The translations under genes and the position numbers were made by a program. The notes beneath the pieces were generated by a model. The model was given only the letters and a program-made list of their open reading frames with translations, ran no database searches and had not been told where the DNA came from. From Bacteroidales bacterium UBA1208 (GTDB lineage: Bacteria; Bacteroidota; Bacteroidia; Bacteroidales; P3), in contig DBXQ01000029.1 of the NCBI GenBank assembly GCA_002309955.1, forward strand, positions 1,294 through 23,902: a stretch of DNA of 22,609 bases, read 5' to 3'. How positions within the stretch are numbered: the first letter of the stretch is position 1; every line of letters begins with the position of its first letter. This document shows positions 8,713-16,708 of this stretch, in pieces.

Positions 8713-9972
8713 TTATTGTGGGTCTAAAGCGGGGCCGGCGGTAACAGTGATGAGGTCGGTGAGGGTGGATTGGGCGAGGGAGAGGAGCTGGGAGGGGGTG
8801 ACAGTGGCGAGGGTCTCCATAAGGTTGGCGGAGAGACGTTCGTCGACATCGGTAGAGACCATCTGGCGGTAGCGTTCGGAGATTTCGAAGATGCCGTCGA
8901 TACTGCGGATGAAGTCGCCCATCATATAGTTGCGGACTCGCTCTAACTCTTCATCGGGGACGGGTTGTTGCCGTAGGTGTTCTATCTCGTGGAGGATTTC
9001 GTTGACAGCGTCGTGGGTAGCAGGTGCGGCCACATCGGCAGTGATGTAGAGGACAATGCTGTCGCGGAATATCTGGGTCTGGCTGTAGATGCCGTAGGTG
9101 TAGCCTTTGTCTTCGCGGAGATTGCTCATAAGCCGTGAGCCGAAATAGCCGCCAAGGACGGTGTTGAGCACCATGAAGCGGGTATAGTCCATGCTGTGCC
9201 ACGGGAAGGGGAGGATGCGACCGATGCGGATGGTGGACTGCACGGTGCCGGGAAGGATGATGTGGTCGGGTTGTGCCGGGGGACGCGGGGTGACGGGCAG
9301 GGAGACGCGGGCGGGAGCAGCAGTAGTGCTATTGGGAGCGAGGTGGCATTCGACTAAGCGGATAAGGTCGTCGTCGACAGGGCCGCTGAGAATGATATGG
9401 GCGGTGGCAAGGCTGTAGTGCTGCCGCATGAAGTCGGTGACTGCGGGAAGGGTGAGCTTTTGGAGGTCTTGCGGGGAGGCGTAGGTGCCCATGGGGTGGT
9501 CGTAGCCGTAGAGCAGTTCGTAGTAGCGATTGCGGGCAAGATAGTTGGTTCGCTGGAAATTGGTTTTGAGTTGGGCGATGCGACGACTGATATAAGCGTC
9601 GAAGAGTTGCGGGGTGACCGATGGAGCCTCGAACATGCGGGCAATGAGGGGCAGCAACTCGTCGGCGAATTTGCGCATGAAGTAGAAAGAGACATTGCCG
9701 GTGCATACATCGGTGGAGCGTTCCACAACGATGCCACGGAAGTCGAGGAACTCAGCCACCTGCTCGGGAGATTGGTCGACGGTGGCTTCGGCAAAGAGCT
9801 GGTTGGCAGCATGGGATTGGCTCTTGAACGACTGGTAGGCACTACCGGCTTCGAGGGTGAAGTCGAGCTTGAGAATGCCGACAGCGTCGTTGCGGAAGAG
9901 GTGCAATGTGTTGCCGTTGGGCAGGGGATGCTCTTGCGGTATGAGCGGCAGGAGTGAGGGAGGCGTTAACAT
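8713..9972 (-). CDS. M16 (insulinase/pitrilysin) family protein, probably non-catalytic
   Basis: A protein of 419 residues, typical of a two-domain M16 subunit. The start is set at ATG 9972 (MLTPPSLLPLIPQEHPLPNG). A longer frame opening at 10107 would run into the receptor gene and has no family similarity. The N-terminal half has the expected fold (LPNGNTLHLFRNDAVG). However, the zinc motif HxxEH plus distal Glu is absent: its position reads SHAANQLFAEAT. The C-terminal half keeps the family's substrate-cage signature near LGGYFGSRLMSNLREDKGYTYG. I see no clear signal peptide. It follows the TonB-dependent receptor after 28 bases and is surely co-transcribed. The inferred role is a structural partner of an active M16 subunit encoded elsewhere, or a binding protein for a peptide taken up by the receptor. 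The final residues PALDPQ appear to have been supplied by the inserted cassette. Confidence 0.8.
   Translation of the reverse strand: MLTPPSLLPLIPQEHPLPNGNTLHLFRNDAVGILKLDFTLEAGSAYQSFKSQSHAANQLFAEATVDQSPEQVAEFLDFRGIVVERSTDVCTGNVSFYFMRKFADELLPLIARMFEAPSVTPQLFDAYISRRIAQLKTNFQRTNYLARNRYYELLYGYDHPMGTYASPQDLQKLTLPAVTDFMRQHYSLATAHIILSGPVDDDLIRLVECHLAPNSTTAAPARVSLPVTPRPPAQPDHIILPGTVQSTIRIGRILPFPWHSMDYTRFMVLNTVLGGYFGSRLMSNLREDKGYTYGIYSQTQIFRDSIVLYITADVAAPATHDAVNEILHEIEHLRQQPVPDEELERVRNYMMGDFIRSIDGIFEISERYRQMVSTDVDERLSANLMETLATVTPSQLLSLAQSTLTDLITVTAGPALDPQ
8755..8775. repeat. Right direct repeat (candidate attR), inside the M16-like gene
   Basis: This is the second perfect copy of the 21-bp repeat at 5176-5196. 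It encodes AQSTLTD 14 codons before the M16-like stop. Sequence to its right (the gene body) is unrelated to what lies right of the left copy. Sequence to its left is a diverged equivalent of the relic end at 5149-5175. Confidence 0.7.
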
Positions 9973-10000
9973 GGGTTTAAAGATTATGAATTGTGGATTT

Positions 10001-12457
10001 TTAGAAGGTGGCACTGAGTTTGATGTTGAATTGGCGTGCGGTGAGGTAGTTGGGGACGGCCCAATAGTAGTTGGTGTAGTCGGCCACCCAGATGAAGGAG
10101 ACGACATTGTGGTAGTCGAAGAGATTGAAGACTTCGATGCTGACGGAGAGGTCGTCGAATAGCTGGCCGATGCGGGAACGACGTATTTTTTCGAAACGGG
10201 TTAACTGGATGGTGTTGCCCCAGTCGGCACGGAAATAGGGCGGGATGTAATGCTCGATGGAACGGTCGGTTTGGTAGGGATAGGTGGTGGGGGTACGGGT
10301 GCCGTAGATGAAACTGAGACTCATGCGCCACCAGGGGAGGGAAGGGATATAGTCCTGAAGGAAGATTTTGAAGCTGAACCGTTGGTCGGTGGGACGGTTG
10401 ATCCAGCCAAGATTGTCGTTGAGAATGTCTTCCTGCGTCTTCATCAAAGAGATGCTGGCCCAGGACTCAAGCCCGGGGACAAAGTCGCCGTTGATGCGCA
10501 AGGAGGCTCCCGTGGCATAGCCTACAGCGGGGACACCGGGATTGTAGCGGATGCGGAGATTGTCGATGGTGTAGGGGATGAGGTTGGTGATGTATTTGTA
10601 ATAGAAGTCGGCTGTAAGGCGGAAAGGCTTGTCCCAGAGACGAAGGTTCCAATCGACCGAGGCGGAGGCAAGATAGGATTGCTGGGCAGGGACATTGGGG
10701 CAAAGGGAACCATCGGGGTTGCGGAGTTCGCGGTAGAGGGTGGGTTGCTGGTAGAGACCGGCAACGAGACGGTAGAGCATGTCGGGACCGGAATGGGGTT
10801 TGAAACTGGCCGAGAGACGAGGGGAGAGGAGGAGCTGGCTGTTGAGGAAGAGCGAATCGGAATGCGAGGTGTAGTATTGTCCGCGAAGGCCTATGGTGAA
10901 TCGGAAAAGGTTGTCGTGGCGGGTGAAAAGATTAATGTCGCGCTGCAAGTAGGCACTGCCACGGAAGGTCTGGATATTGCTTGCTGCATTGCAAAAGAGT
11001 TGAAGAATCGGATTGAAGACGGCTGTGTCGTCCAACCCGGGAACATGGTGGTTGGTGGGGTAGGAATAGTCGGCACTGTCGACCCATTTCCATTCGCGCA
11101 TACGTCCATCGGTGTGTTCGAGTTGAGCCTTGAGACCGAAATTCCATGAGCCAAGGAGGGCATAGCGAATCATTTTCAGTTCGGAGGCGTAGATGGTCAT
11201 GTCCTGATGGTTGCGGGCATGTTCGAGGAAGGTGCCGACACCTTGGTCAAATTGGTTGGTGTCGCCGGCATTCTCGCCTACGCCGATGGCATAGAGCCAA
11301 TACTGGCTTTGGATGTCGAAGTTTTCCTGCTCGCGGTTGGAGAGGGCTGAATTAATCCATTGCAGTTGGAAATCGTCGTTGGGGTGGTAGTTGAGGGTGA
11401 AGGCACCGAGGAGGGTGCGGTAGCGGTCGTCCTCAAGGCCGTCGAAATAGACGTTGAGTTTGAGCGACTGGTTGAAGGTGCCGAAGGTGGTGGTGCGCGA
11501 ATAGGGGACGAGTCCGTAGACGTTGCGTGTCCAGACGGAGAGAAGGCTGAGGTCGAGGCTGTCGTTTATACGATAGCGGAGAATGGCTTGGAGGTCGGTG
11601 TAGGAGGTGGAGTAGTTGCCTTCGGTGTCCATGCTACGAAAAAGGTAGCGGTTGCTATGGTGACGGAAGCCAACGCCGTAGGAGAAACGGTTGCCGATGG
11701 TTCCCTGTGCTGTGGCGGTACCCCCTAAGAGAGAGAGGGAGACCTTGAAACGTTGCTCGACGGGACGGCTGTAGATGATGTCGAGAACGGAAGACATGCG
11801 GTCGCCATAGGTGGCATCGAATCCGCCGGGAGAGAAGATGAGGTGGTCGACCAAATCGGGATTGATGATGCTGAGGCCTTCCTGTTGTCCGCTGCGTACC
11901 AGTTGGGGCCGATAGATTTCAATGCCGTCGATGTAGACCAGATTCTCGTCGAACGAGCCACCCCGGACAGAGTACTGCGACGAGAGTTCATTGTTGGAGT
12001 TCACGTCGGGAAGAGTCTTGATAATGGATTCGACATTGTTTGTCGGTCCTACATTGTTTTCGATTCGCTGGATGTTGATTTGCGTGAAAGAACTGTTTCT
12101 GATGCGGTCGTCGCTTACGGTCACGGCATCGAGTTGCTTGGCTGAGGCCATCAATGCCATATCAATCTGCACGGTTTTGCCTTTGGGGATAAGGAAACGC
12201 TGTTCGATGCTTTCGAAGCCTGTGCATGACACTCGGACGGTTACCGAGTCGGACTGGTTGACGGTAAGGGAAAACCGACCGCGGTTGTCGGTTGTGGTGC
12301 CGTAGGGAGAGAGGGAGTCTAACACTCCAACAGTGGCGTACTGGATGGGTTCGCCTTCGGTGGTGAGGACACGACCTTGCAGAGTCCCTTGCGCTTGCAG
12401 GCAAGAGAAAAAGCATGGCAACAAGGCCATTAAAGTTATAAAAAGTTTCTTGTTCAT
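10001..12457 (-). CDS. TonB-dependent outer-membrane receptor with carboxypeptidase-like regulatory domain
   Basis: A protein of 818 residues. A signal peptide (MNKKLFITLMALLPCFFSCLQAQ) is followed by a carboxypeptidase-regulatory-like domain (about 24-105: GRVLTTEGEPIQYATVGVL, then TDNRGRFSL). The plug domain spans about 110-230, with VESIIKTLPDVNS, QYSVRGGSFDENLVYIDGIEI and PGGFDATYGDRMSSVLDI. The rest is a 22-strand-type barrel ending in the aromatic residue F (QFNIKLSATF), as expected for BAM-assembled outer-membrane proteins. It is shorter than SusC proteins and has no SusD neighbour, so a polysaccharide-utilisation role is not supported. It is the first gene of an operon with the M16-like protein, which suggests uptake or handling of a peptide or peptide-bound ligand; that is inference. 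Start: ATG 12457, directly before the signal peptide. Confidence 0.9.
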   Translation of the reverse strand: MNKKLFITLMALLPCFFSCLQAQGTLQGRVLTTEGEPIQYATVGVLDSLSPYGTTTDNRGRFSLTVNQSDSVTVRVSCTGFESIEQRFLIPKGKTVQIDMALMASAKQLDAVTVSDDRIRNSSFTQINIQRIENNVGPTNNVESIIKTLPDVNSNNELSSQYSVRGGSFDENLVYIDGIEIYRPQLVRSGQQEGLSIINPDLVDHLIFSPGGFDATYGDRMSSVLDIIYSRPVEQRFKVSLSLLGGTATAQGTIGNRFSYGVGFRHHSNRYLFRSMDTEGNYSTSYTDLQAILRYRINDSLDLSLLSVWTRNVYGLVPYSRTTTFGTFNQSLKLNVYFDGLEDDRYRTLLGAFTLNYHPNDDFQLQWINSALSNREQENFDIQSQYWLYAIGVGENAGDTNQFDQGVGTFLEHARNHQDMTIYASELKMIRYALLGSWNFGLKAQLEHTDGRMREWKWVDSADYSYPTNHHVPGLDDTAVFNPILQLFCNAASNIQTFRGSAYLQRDINLFTRHDNLFRFTIGLRGQYYTSHSDSLFLNSQLLLSPRLSASFKPHSGPDMLYRLVAGLYQQPTLYRELRNPDGSLCPNVPAQQSYLASASVDWNLRLWDKPFRLTADFYYKYITNLIPYTIDNLRIRYNPGVPAVGYATGASLRINGDFVPGLESWASISLMKTQEDILNDNLGWINRPTDQRFSFKIFLQDYIPSLPWWRMSLSFIYGTRTPTTYPYQTDRSIEHYIPPYFRADWGNTIQLTRFEKIRRSRIGQLFDDLSVSIEVFNLFDYHNVVSFIWVADYTNYYWAVPNYLTARQFNIKLSATF

Positions 12458-12499
12458 TAAAAAAAGCAGTCAATAAACGAACTATTTGAAAAAAAATTG

Positions 12500-12507
12500 T
12501 ATTTTTG
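12500..12507 (+). promoter_or_regulatory. -7-like element upstream of the MORN-repeat gene
   Basis: TATTTTTG matches the Bacteroidota -7 consensus TAnnTTTG and lies 81 bases upstream of the gene start. No convincing -33 element at the usual distance was found: TTTG at 12485-12488 is only 11 bases away. The 12458-12587 gap also has to hold the promoter of the divergent receptor operon, which I could not place. Confidence 0.35.
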
Positions 12508-12587
12508 CAAATTATTTTGTTCCCCATGACTGGACAACAAATCACCGGTGCAAAAGCGTCGGGCTATGAATAAAAAAAGATAAGGAT

Positions 12588-13631
12588 ATGAAACGCAACG
12601 TACTACTAATGGTGCTACTTGTGGCAGGAATTGCCTGTCAGGCACAGAATCAGATTGACAAACAAGGCCGCCGTCAGGGGCATTGGCTCAAGACCGACAA
12701 ACAAGGAGCCAAAGTTTATGAAGGCACCTTTGTAGACGGTATGGAAACCGGCACTTTCACCTATTATTATCCCGATGGAACAGTGCGCATCACCAATGAA
12801 TACATGGTGCCAGGCAAGGTATGCCGACATCGAGTATACAACCAGCGAGGAGAGCTGTTGGCTGAAGGAAATTTCAACCAAAAGAACCGCGATGGATTGT
12901 GGAAATTTTATGACGGAAAACATCCCAAACCTGTCAAGATGACTACCTATAAGATGGGTGTGCGTCATGGTTTGCAGGTTATCTTCAATTCCGAGGGCGA
13001 TACCGCCGAGGTAAGCACATGGAATGACAATCACAGGCACGGTCGTTGGTGGAAACGCATCGGAAAGAACGGCTATATTACCGCTACTTATGTCCACGGT
13101 GGCATAGAAGGCAGGTTGGTAGAGTATGATGAAAACGGTCAACTGGTACGTGAAGGCCATTATGTCAATGGCGATCGTCATGGTGCTTATCGTTATTATG
13201 AGAACGGACATATGGTGATTGACGAGACATGGAGTAAGGGTGTGATGCGCGAAAGAAAAGTGAGACTCATGGTGCCGGAAGAGACCTTTGTTTCAGTCTA
13301 TGACATTAATTACATGCTTCCCAAGGGAAAGACCAAGACGGTTGTGTATTTGTCCAATGGTACTCAATTGATTGATAACGAAGAGCCCGAGCGGTTGTAC
13401 TCGCATGTGGGTGACGGTCGCTTTACTCTTGCCAACAGAGAAGCCCGTATCATGGTTGCGACAGACCTTATTGTTGGAACCACCCGCGACCCTGAAGGCC
13501 GCGAAGTTCTCAGCCTTGACCCCAAGCCCGATTTCCAAGTGTTCCCCGATCAAGACTGTCTGCGTATGCTGCACAGCCTGCAGATGCAACAGCAGACAAA
13601 GGATGCCGGTGGTGAGTTTGATTTTGATTAA
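12588..13631 (+). CDS. Secreted MORN-repeat protein
   Basis: A protein of 347 residues with a signal peptide (MKRNVLLMVLLVAGIACQAQ). The Cys lacks a proper lipobox, so signal peptidase I cleavage after QAQ is likely. At least six MORN_2-like units follow over about residues 25-215, with the pattern G-x-(W/F)-xx-Y/F...DG. Examples are RRQGHWLK, YEGTFVDGMETGTFTYYYPDG, NRDGLWKFYDG, RHGRWWKRIGKNG and NGDRHGAYRYYENGH. The C-terminal third (about 216-347) has no recognisable domain and ends with acidic residues EFDFD. Known family: bacterial MORN proteins of this type are common in Bacteroidota, and most have no assigned function; an envelope or periplasmic location is inferred from the signal. It is transcribed alone, divergent from the receptor operon, with its own terminator behind it. 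Confidence 0.85.
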   Translation: MKRNVLLMVLLVAGIACQAQNQIDKQGRRQGHWLKTDKQGAKVYEGTFVDGMETGTFTYYYPDGTVRITNEYMVPGKVCRHRVYNQRGELLAEGNFNQKNRDGLWKFYDGKHPKPVKMTTYKMGVRHGLQVIFNSEGDTAEVSTWNDNHRHGRWWKRIGKNGYITATYVHGGIEGRLVEYDENGQLVREGHYVNGDRHGAYRYYENGHMVIDETWSKGVMRERKVRLMVPEETFVSVYDINYMLPKGKTKTVVYLSNGTQLIDNEEPERLYSHVGDGRFTLANREARIMVATDLIVGTTRDPEGREVLSLDPKPDFQVFPDQDCLRMLHSLQMQQQTKDAGGEFDFD

Positions 13632-13645
13632 GAGAATTGATAAAA

Positions 13646-13673
13646 AAACGGGGCGCTTCACAGCGTCCCGTTT
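13646..13673 (+). terminator. Rho-independent-type terminator after the MORN gene
   Basis: AAACGGGGCGCT (13646-13657) pairs with AGCGTCCCGTTT (13662-13673), with one mismatch, around a TCAC loop, 14 bases after the stop codon. The stem is strong but the T-tract is only three bases. The remaining gap up to 13848 is AT-rich and holds no gene that I can see. Confidence 0.7.
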
Positions 13674-13848
13674 CCCATTAAACACTATTACAAAATCCTT
13701 TTAGGTAAAACAAAAAAACCTAAACATTTGATCGATTAATAGAAAATGCTTTTTTATCTCTCAAATGCATTTGCAAAAATACTAACTTTTTCTGAAATAG
13801 CAAAGATTTGCTAACGATTTTAATCCTTTTTAACTTATATTAACTCAT

Positions 13849-15162
13849 ATGAAGGTTGCCACCCATACCTTAGGATGTAAATTAAACTTTGCTGAAACCA
13901 GTCATTTACAACGCAGATTTATAGAAGCGGGATTTAACATAGTGTCGTATAAGGAAAGTGCGGATTTATATGTAATAAACACATGTACGGTCACGTCTGT
14001 TGCCGAAAAAAAGTGCAGGAATGCCATACGTCAGGCTTTGACGCAAAATCCTTCGGCTACAATTGCGGTGATAGGTTGCTTTGCCCAGAATGATGCCCGG
14101 CAGATTGCTGCCATTCCTGGTGTCAATATTATTTTGGGAAACGATACGAAGCATCAACTTTTAGAGGTGGTCCAAAAGTATTGGGATAAACAGGGTATGA
14201 AAGGTGAGGGTGTCCAAGAACCTTGTATTATTACGCCCGAGCCTCGCAGTTTTGTACCATGCTATTCAGGAGACGACCGCACCCGCACATTTTTCAAGAT
14301 TCAGGATGGGTGTGATTATTATTGTTCTTATTGTGCCATACCTATGGCTCGAGGACGCAGCCGTTCGGCCACAGTGGCGGAAACGGTGGCGGTGGCCCGC
14401 GAGATTGCCGCTACGGGGACTCGTGAAGTGGTATTGACTGGAGTCAATACAGGTACGTTTGGCAAGTATAATGGGGAGACGTTTATAGAATTGCTCCGAG
14501 AGTTGGATAAGATTGAGGATATTGCCCGTTTTCGCATTTCGAGCATTGAGCCTAATTTGATTACCGAGGAGATTGTTGACTTTGTTGCTTCGTCGAGGGC
14601 GTTTCTTCCTCATTTCCATATTCCCTTACAATCGGGTTCAGACAAGGTTCTGAAGATGATGCACCGCAGATACGATACCGCACTGTATAGCCGTCGTGTT
14701 GAATATATCAAGAAAGCTATGCCCGATGCCTGTATAGCTGCTGATGTCATCACAGGATTCAATGGAGAAGACAATCATGAATTTGAATCAAGTAAGCAGT
14801 TCATAGCCAGTTTGCCAATATCCTATCTGCATGTGTTCCCTTATTCTGACCGACCTAACACTGCAGCATTGCATATGGATGAAAAGGTGCCTGTGAAGGT
14901 TCGCAAAAGCCGTGGTGCTGAGTTGCACATTCTTTCGGATGCCATGAGGCATGCTTTTGTGCAGAGCCAGATGAATACAAATCATATGGTGTTGTGGGAA
15001 CACACCTGTCACGGGAATGTCGGAGGAAAGCCCATGATGCAGGGATGGACAGAGAATTATATTCGCCTTCAACGTCCTTACGAAGAGGCTTTGGCAGGGG
15101 TTGTAACCCCGTTTGAAATCTCGGAGTCAACGATTGTTGAAAACTTTGCTTGTGATGATTAA
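13849..15162 (+). CDS. mtaB: tRNA (N6-L-threonylcarbamoyladenosine(37)-C2)-methylthiotransferase MtaB
   Basis: A protein of 437 residues, the usual length. The N-terminal MTTase domain carries the three cluster cysteines C10 (HTLGCKLN), C46 (INTCTVT) and C77 (VIGCFAQ). The radical-SAM motif CxxxCxxC is C155, C159 and C162 (GCDYYCSYCAIPMARG). Downstream come the family blocks VLTGVNTG, RISSIEP, HIPLQSGSDKVLKMMHRRY and ADVITGFNGE. The C-terminal end (about 375-437) fits a TRAM-like RNA-binding domain. The wording HTLGCKLNFAE and the absence of MiaB/RimO features favour MtaB, which makes ms2t6A at position 37 of tRNAs that read ANN codons. The gene stands alone after a 217-base gap; no Shine-Dalgarno is visible before ATG 13849. 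Confidence 0.93.
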   Translation: MKVATHTLGCKLNFAETSHLQRRFIEAGFNIVSYKESADLYVINTCTVTSVAEKKCRNAIRQALTQNPSATIAVIGCFAQNDARQIAAIPGVNIILGNDTKHQLLEVVQKYWDKQGMKGEGVQEPCIITPEPRSFVPCYSGDDRTRTFFKIQDGCDYYCSYCAIPMARGRSRSATVAETVAVAREIAATGTREVVLTGVNTGTFGKYNGETFIELLRELDKIEDIARFRISSIEPNLITEEIVDFVASSRAFLPHFHIPLQSGSDKVLKMMHRRYDTALYSRRVEYIKKAMPDACIAADVITGFNGEDNHEFESSKQFIASLPISYLHVFPYSDRPNTAALHMDEKVPVKVRKSRGAELHILSDAMRHAFVQSQMNTNHMVLWEHTCHGNVGGKPMMQGWTENYIRLQRPYEEALAGVVTPFEISESTIVENFACDD

Positions 15163-15180
15163 AAAAAAAGTGTAATTTTG
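15150..15180 (+). promoter_or_regulatory. Promoter of the purF-like/repeat protein/elbB operon
   Basis: TAATTTTG at 15173-15180 fits TAnnTTTG exactly. A TTG at 15150-15152, inside the mtaB end, is 20 bases upstream as a -33 element. The predicted start near 15187 leaves a leader of about 88 AT-rich bases before the gene at 15275. No riboswitch-like structure was evident in that leader. Confidence 0.5.
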
Positions 15181-15274
15181 CCACAATATTTGTGACATCA
15201 TGTTATTCCATAACTTGTTGTCGCACTTGTTTTTATTTTTAATTATATAATATACATTTTAGTCATTATTTATT

Positions 15275-16681
15275 ATGAGCGGTCTTTTTGGAGTGATTTC
15301 CCGCAAACCTTGTGCCGTAGACCTTTTCTATGGCACCGATTATCATTCGCATCTCGGTACACGTCGTGCAGGTCTTAGCACCATAGACAACGGGGTGATG
15401 CACCTGAACATCCACAACATCGAGAACACACAGTTCAAGACGAAGTTCTCCACTGATATCCACGAGATGTTGGGAAACAAGGGTATTGGTGTAATCAGTG
15501 ATACTGATGCTCAACCTATCGTGTGCAATTCACATCTCGGCCGTTTTGCCGTGTGCACGGTATCGCGTATTAACAATATCCCTGAGCTGGAGAAAATCTG
15601 TCTGGCCAAGAATCAGCAGTTCACAGAGCTTAGCATGGGCAAGACCAATCCCTCCGAACTTATCGCATTGCTTATTACCCAAGGTAAGTCGTTTGCCGAT
15701 GGTATAAGCAATGTCCATAGCAAAGTGAGTGGAAGTGTTTCGTTTCTTATTCTGACCAATGACGGTATTATTGCTGTGCGCGATCGTTATGGCCGTACAC
15801 CTTTGGCAGTGGGTCGTCGCGACAGCGACTATGCCGTAGCCTCTGAAACTTGCAGCTATGTCAACCTTGGATATCAAACTGAATATTTCTTGAAACCAGG
15901 TGAGGCAGTAATGATTTCGTCCGAAGGCATCAAACAGCTCATTGCTCCCAACGACAAACTGCAGATATGCTCTTTCCTCTGGATATATTATGGGTTCCCT
16001 GCCAGTGAGTATGAAGATATTAACTCTGAAGAAGTCCGTTTCCGTCTTGGTCAGGAGATGGGTAAGCACGATGATGTCGATGCAGACTATGTATCTGGCA
16101 TTCCCGATTCGGGAGTGGGAATGGCTCTCGGATATTCTGTCGGCAAAGGCATACCATACAAGCGCGGTATCCTCAAATACACACCGACGTGGTCGCGTAG
16201 CTTTATGCCGGACAATCAAGAAGCACGCAGCTTGGTGGCTAAAATGAAACTCATACCCTCTCACAAGGTCCTTAAGGGCAAGGAAGTGGTGTTCTGTGAT
16301 GACAGTATTGTCCGCGGTACCCAGCTCAAAGACCAAGTCCGTATGCTTTATGCCAATGGAGTTAAACGCATCCATGTCCGCATCAGTTGTCCTCCGTTGC
16401 TTTATGGCTGTAATTATCTCAACTTCTCGACTTCCAAGACCGATAACGAACTCATCACCCGCCGTGTCATAGCAGAATTGGAAGGCGGTGAAGTCCGCAA
16501 TCTTGAAGCCTATCGTGACGAAACTACTGAAAAATACAAGAATCTTGTTGAAACTATCAGAAAAACAGTTGGTGTCGATACGCTTAAATTCAACAGTCTT
16601 GATACAGTTTGCAAGGCTATTGCGCTGCCCAAATGCGACCTTTGTACCCATTGTTTTGATGGTAGTTCCTATGGTGAATAA
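15275..16681 (+). CDS. Amidophosphoribosyltransferase-like protein with Ser in place of the catalytic N-terminal Cys
   Basis: A protein of 468 residues with two domains: an N-terminal Ntn-type glutamine amidotransferase fold (about 1-230) and a C-terminal phosphoribosyltransferase fold. The PRPP-binding signature VVFCDDSIVRGTQLKD lies near residues 337-352. GIPDSGVGMALGYS and the C-terminal LPKCDLCTHCFDG are typical of PurF relatives. The odd point is the start MSGLFGV. True PurF exposes Cys at position 2 (usually MCGI...) as the glutaminase nucleophile; here it is Ser2. The loop residues that normally bind glutamine (RGQES, GHTRYST) are also changed (TRRAGL, NSHLGRF). From memory, Bacteroidota often carry such a second copy beside a standard PurF. 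It may use free ammonia, act on another amine, or be regulatory. It heads a three-gene operon, with 27 bases to the next gene. Confidence 0.85.
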   Translation: MSGLFGVISRKPCAVDLFYGTDYHSHLGTRRAGLSTIDNGVMHLNIHNIENTQFKTKFSTDIHEMLGNKGIGVISDTDAQPIVCNSHLGRFAVCTVSRINNIPELEKICLAKNQQFTELSMGKTNPSELIALLITQGKSFADGISNVHSKVSGSVSFLILTNDGIIAVRDRYGRTPLAVGRRDSDYAVASETCSYVNLGYQTEYFLKPGEAVMISSEGIKQLIAPNDKLQICSFLWIYYGFPASEYEDINSEEVRFRLGQEMGKHDDVDADYVSGIPDSGVGMALGYSVGKGIPYKRGILKYTPTWSRSFMPDNQEARSLVAKMKLIPSHKVLKGKEVVFCDDSIVRGTQLKDQVRMLYANGVKRIHVRISCPPLLYGCNYLNFSTSKTDNELITRRVIAELEGGEVRNLEAYRDETTEKYKNLVETIRKTVGVDTLKFNSLDTVCKAIALPKCDLCTHCFDGSSYGE

Positions 16682-16708
16682 TCTTTAGCTAAACAATCAA
16701 CATCTATA

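Larger units (their letters stand above)
5176..8775. mobile_element. Putative 3.6-kb integrated cassette carrying an HD/GHKL gene, bounded by 21-bp direct repeats
   Basis: The left boundary repeat (5176-5196) and right boundary repeat (8755-8775) are perfect copies that start GTCGGTGAGG and end GGATTGGGC. The interior is visibly AT-richer than either flank. It holds a promoter, a frameshifted small ORF, the HD/GHKL gene and a terminator. The repeats lie in the M16 coding sequence just before its stop, so the cassette supplies a new C-terminus to the host gene and displaces the old one to 5149-5196. No integrase, transposase or inverted ends are visible. It would therefore have to be mobilised in trans, be a decayed element, or result from homologous exchange. 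Confidence 0.6.

Noticed and set aside
5176..8775. Classical transposon or insertion sequence at the HD/GHKL locus
   Set aside because: There are no terminal inverted repeats and no transposase. The 21-bp direct repeats are too long for an IS target duplication and continue as coding homology, which fits integration into a gene end instead.
9973..10107. N-terminal extension of the M16-like protein up to 10107
   Set aside because: It is Ser/Pro/Thr-rich, overlaps the receptor's coding end, and has no M16 similarity. ATG 9972 starts the real family sequence.
9397..11149. Plus-strand frames at 9397-9957 and 10250-11149
   Set aside because: They are antisense to the M16-like protein and TonB-dependent receptor. 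Val/Gly/Glu-rich low-complexity translations are typical shadow frames.
13761..13800. Minus-strand promoter-like TATTTTTG upstream of mtaB (antisense orientation)
   Set aside because: No gene runs leftward from it; the neighbouring MORN gene is on the plus strand. One short AT-rich match is not enough support.
15530..16651. 373-residue minus-strand frame inside the PurF-like gene
   Set aside because: The plus strand carries the PRPP motif and PurF blocks. The antisense product shows no domain.
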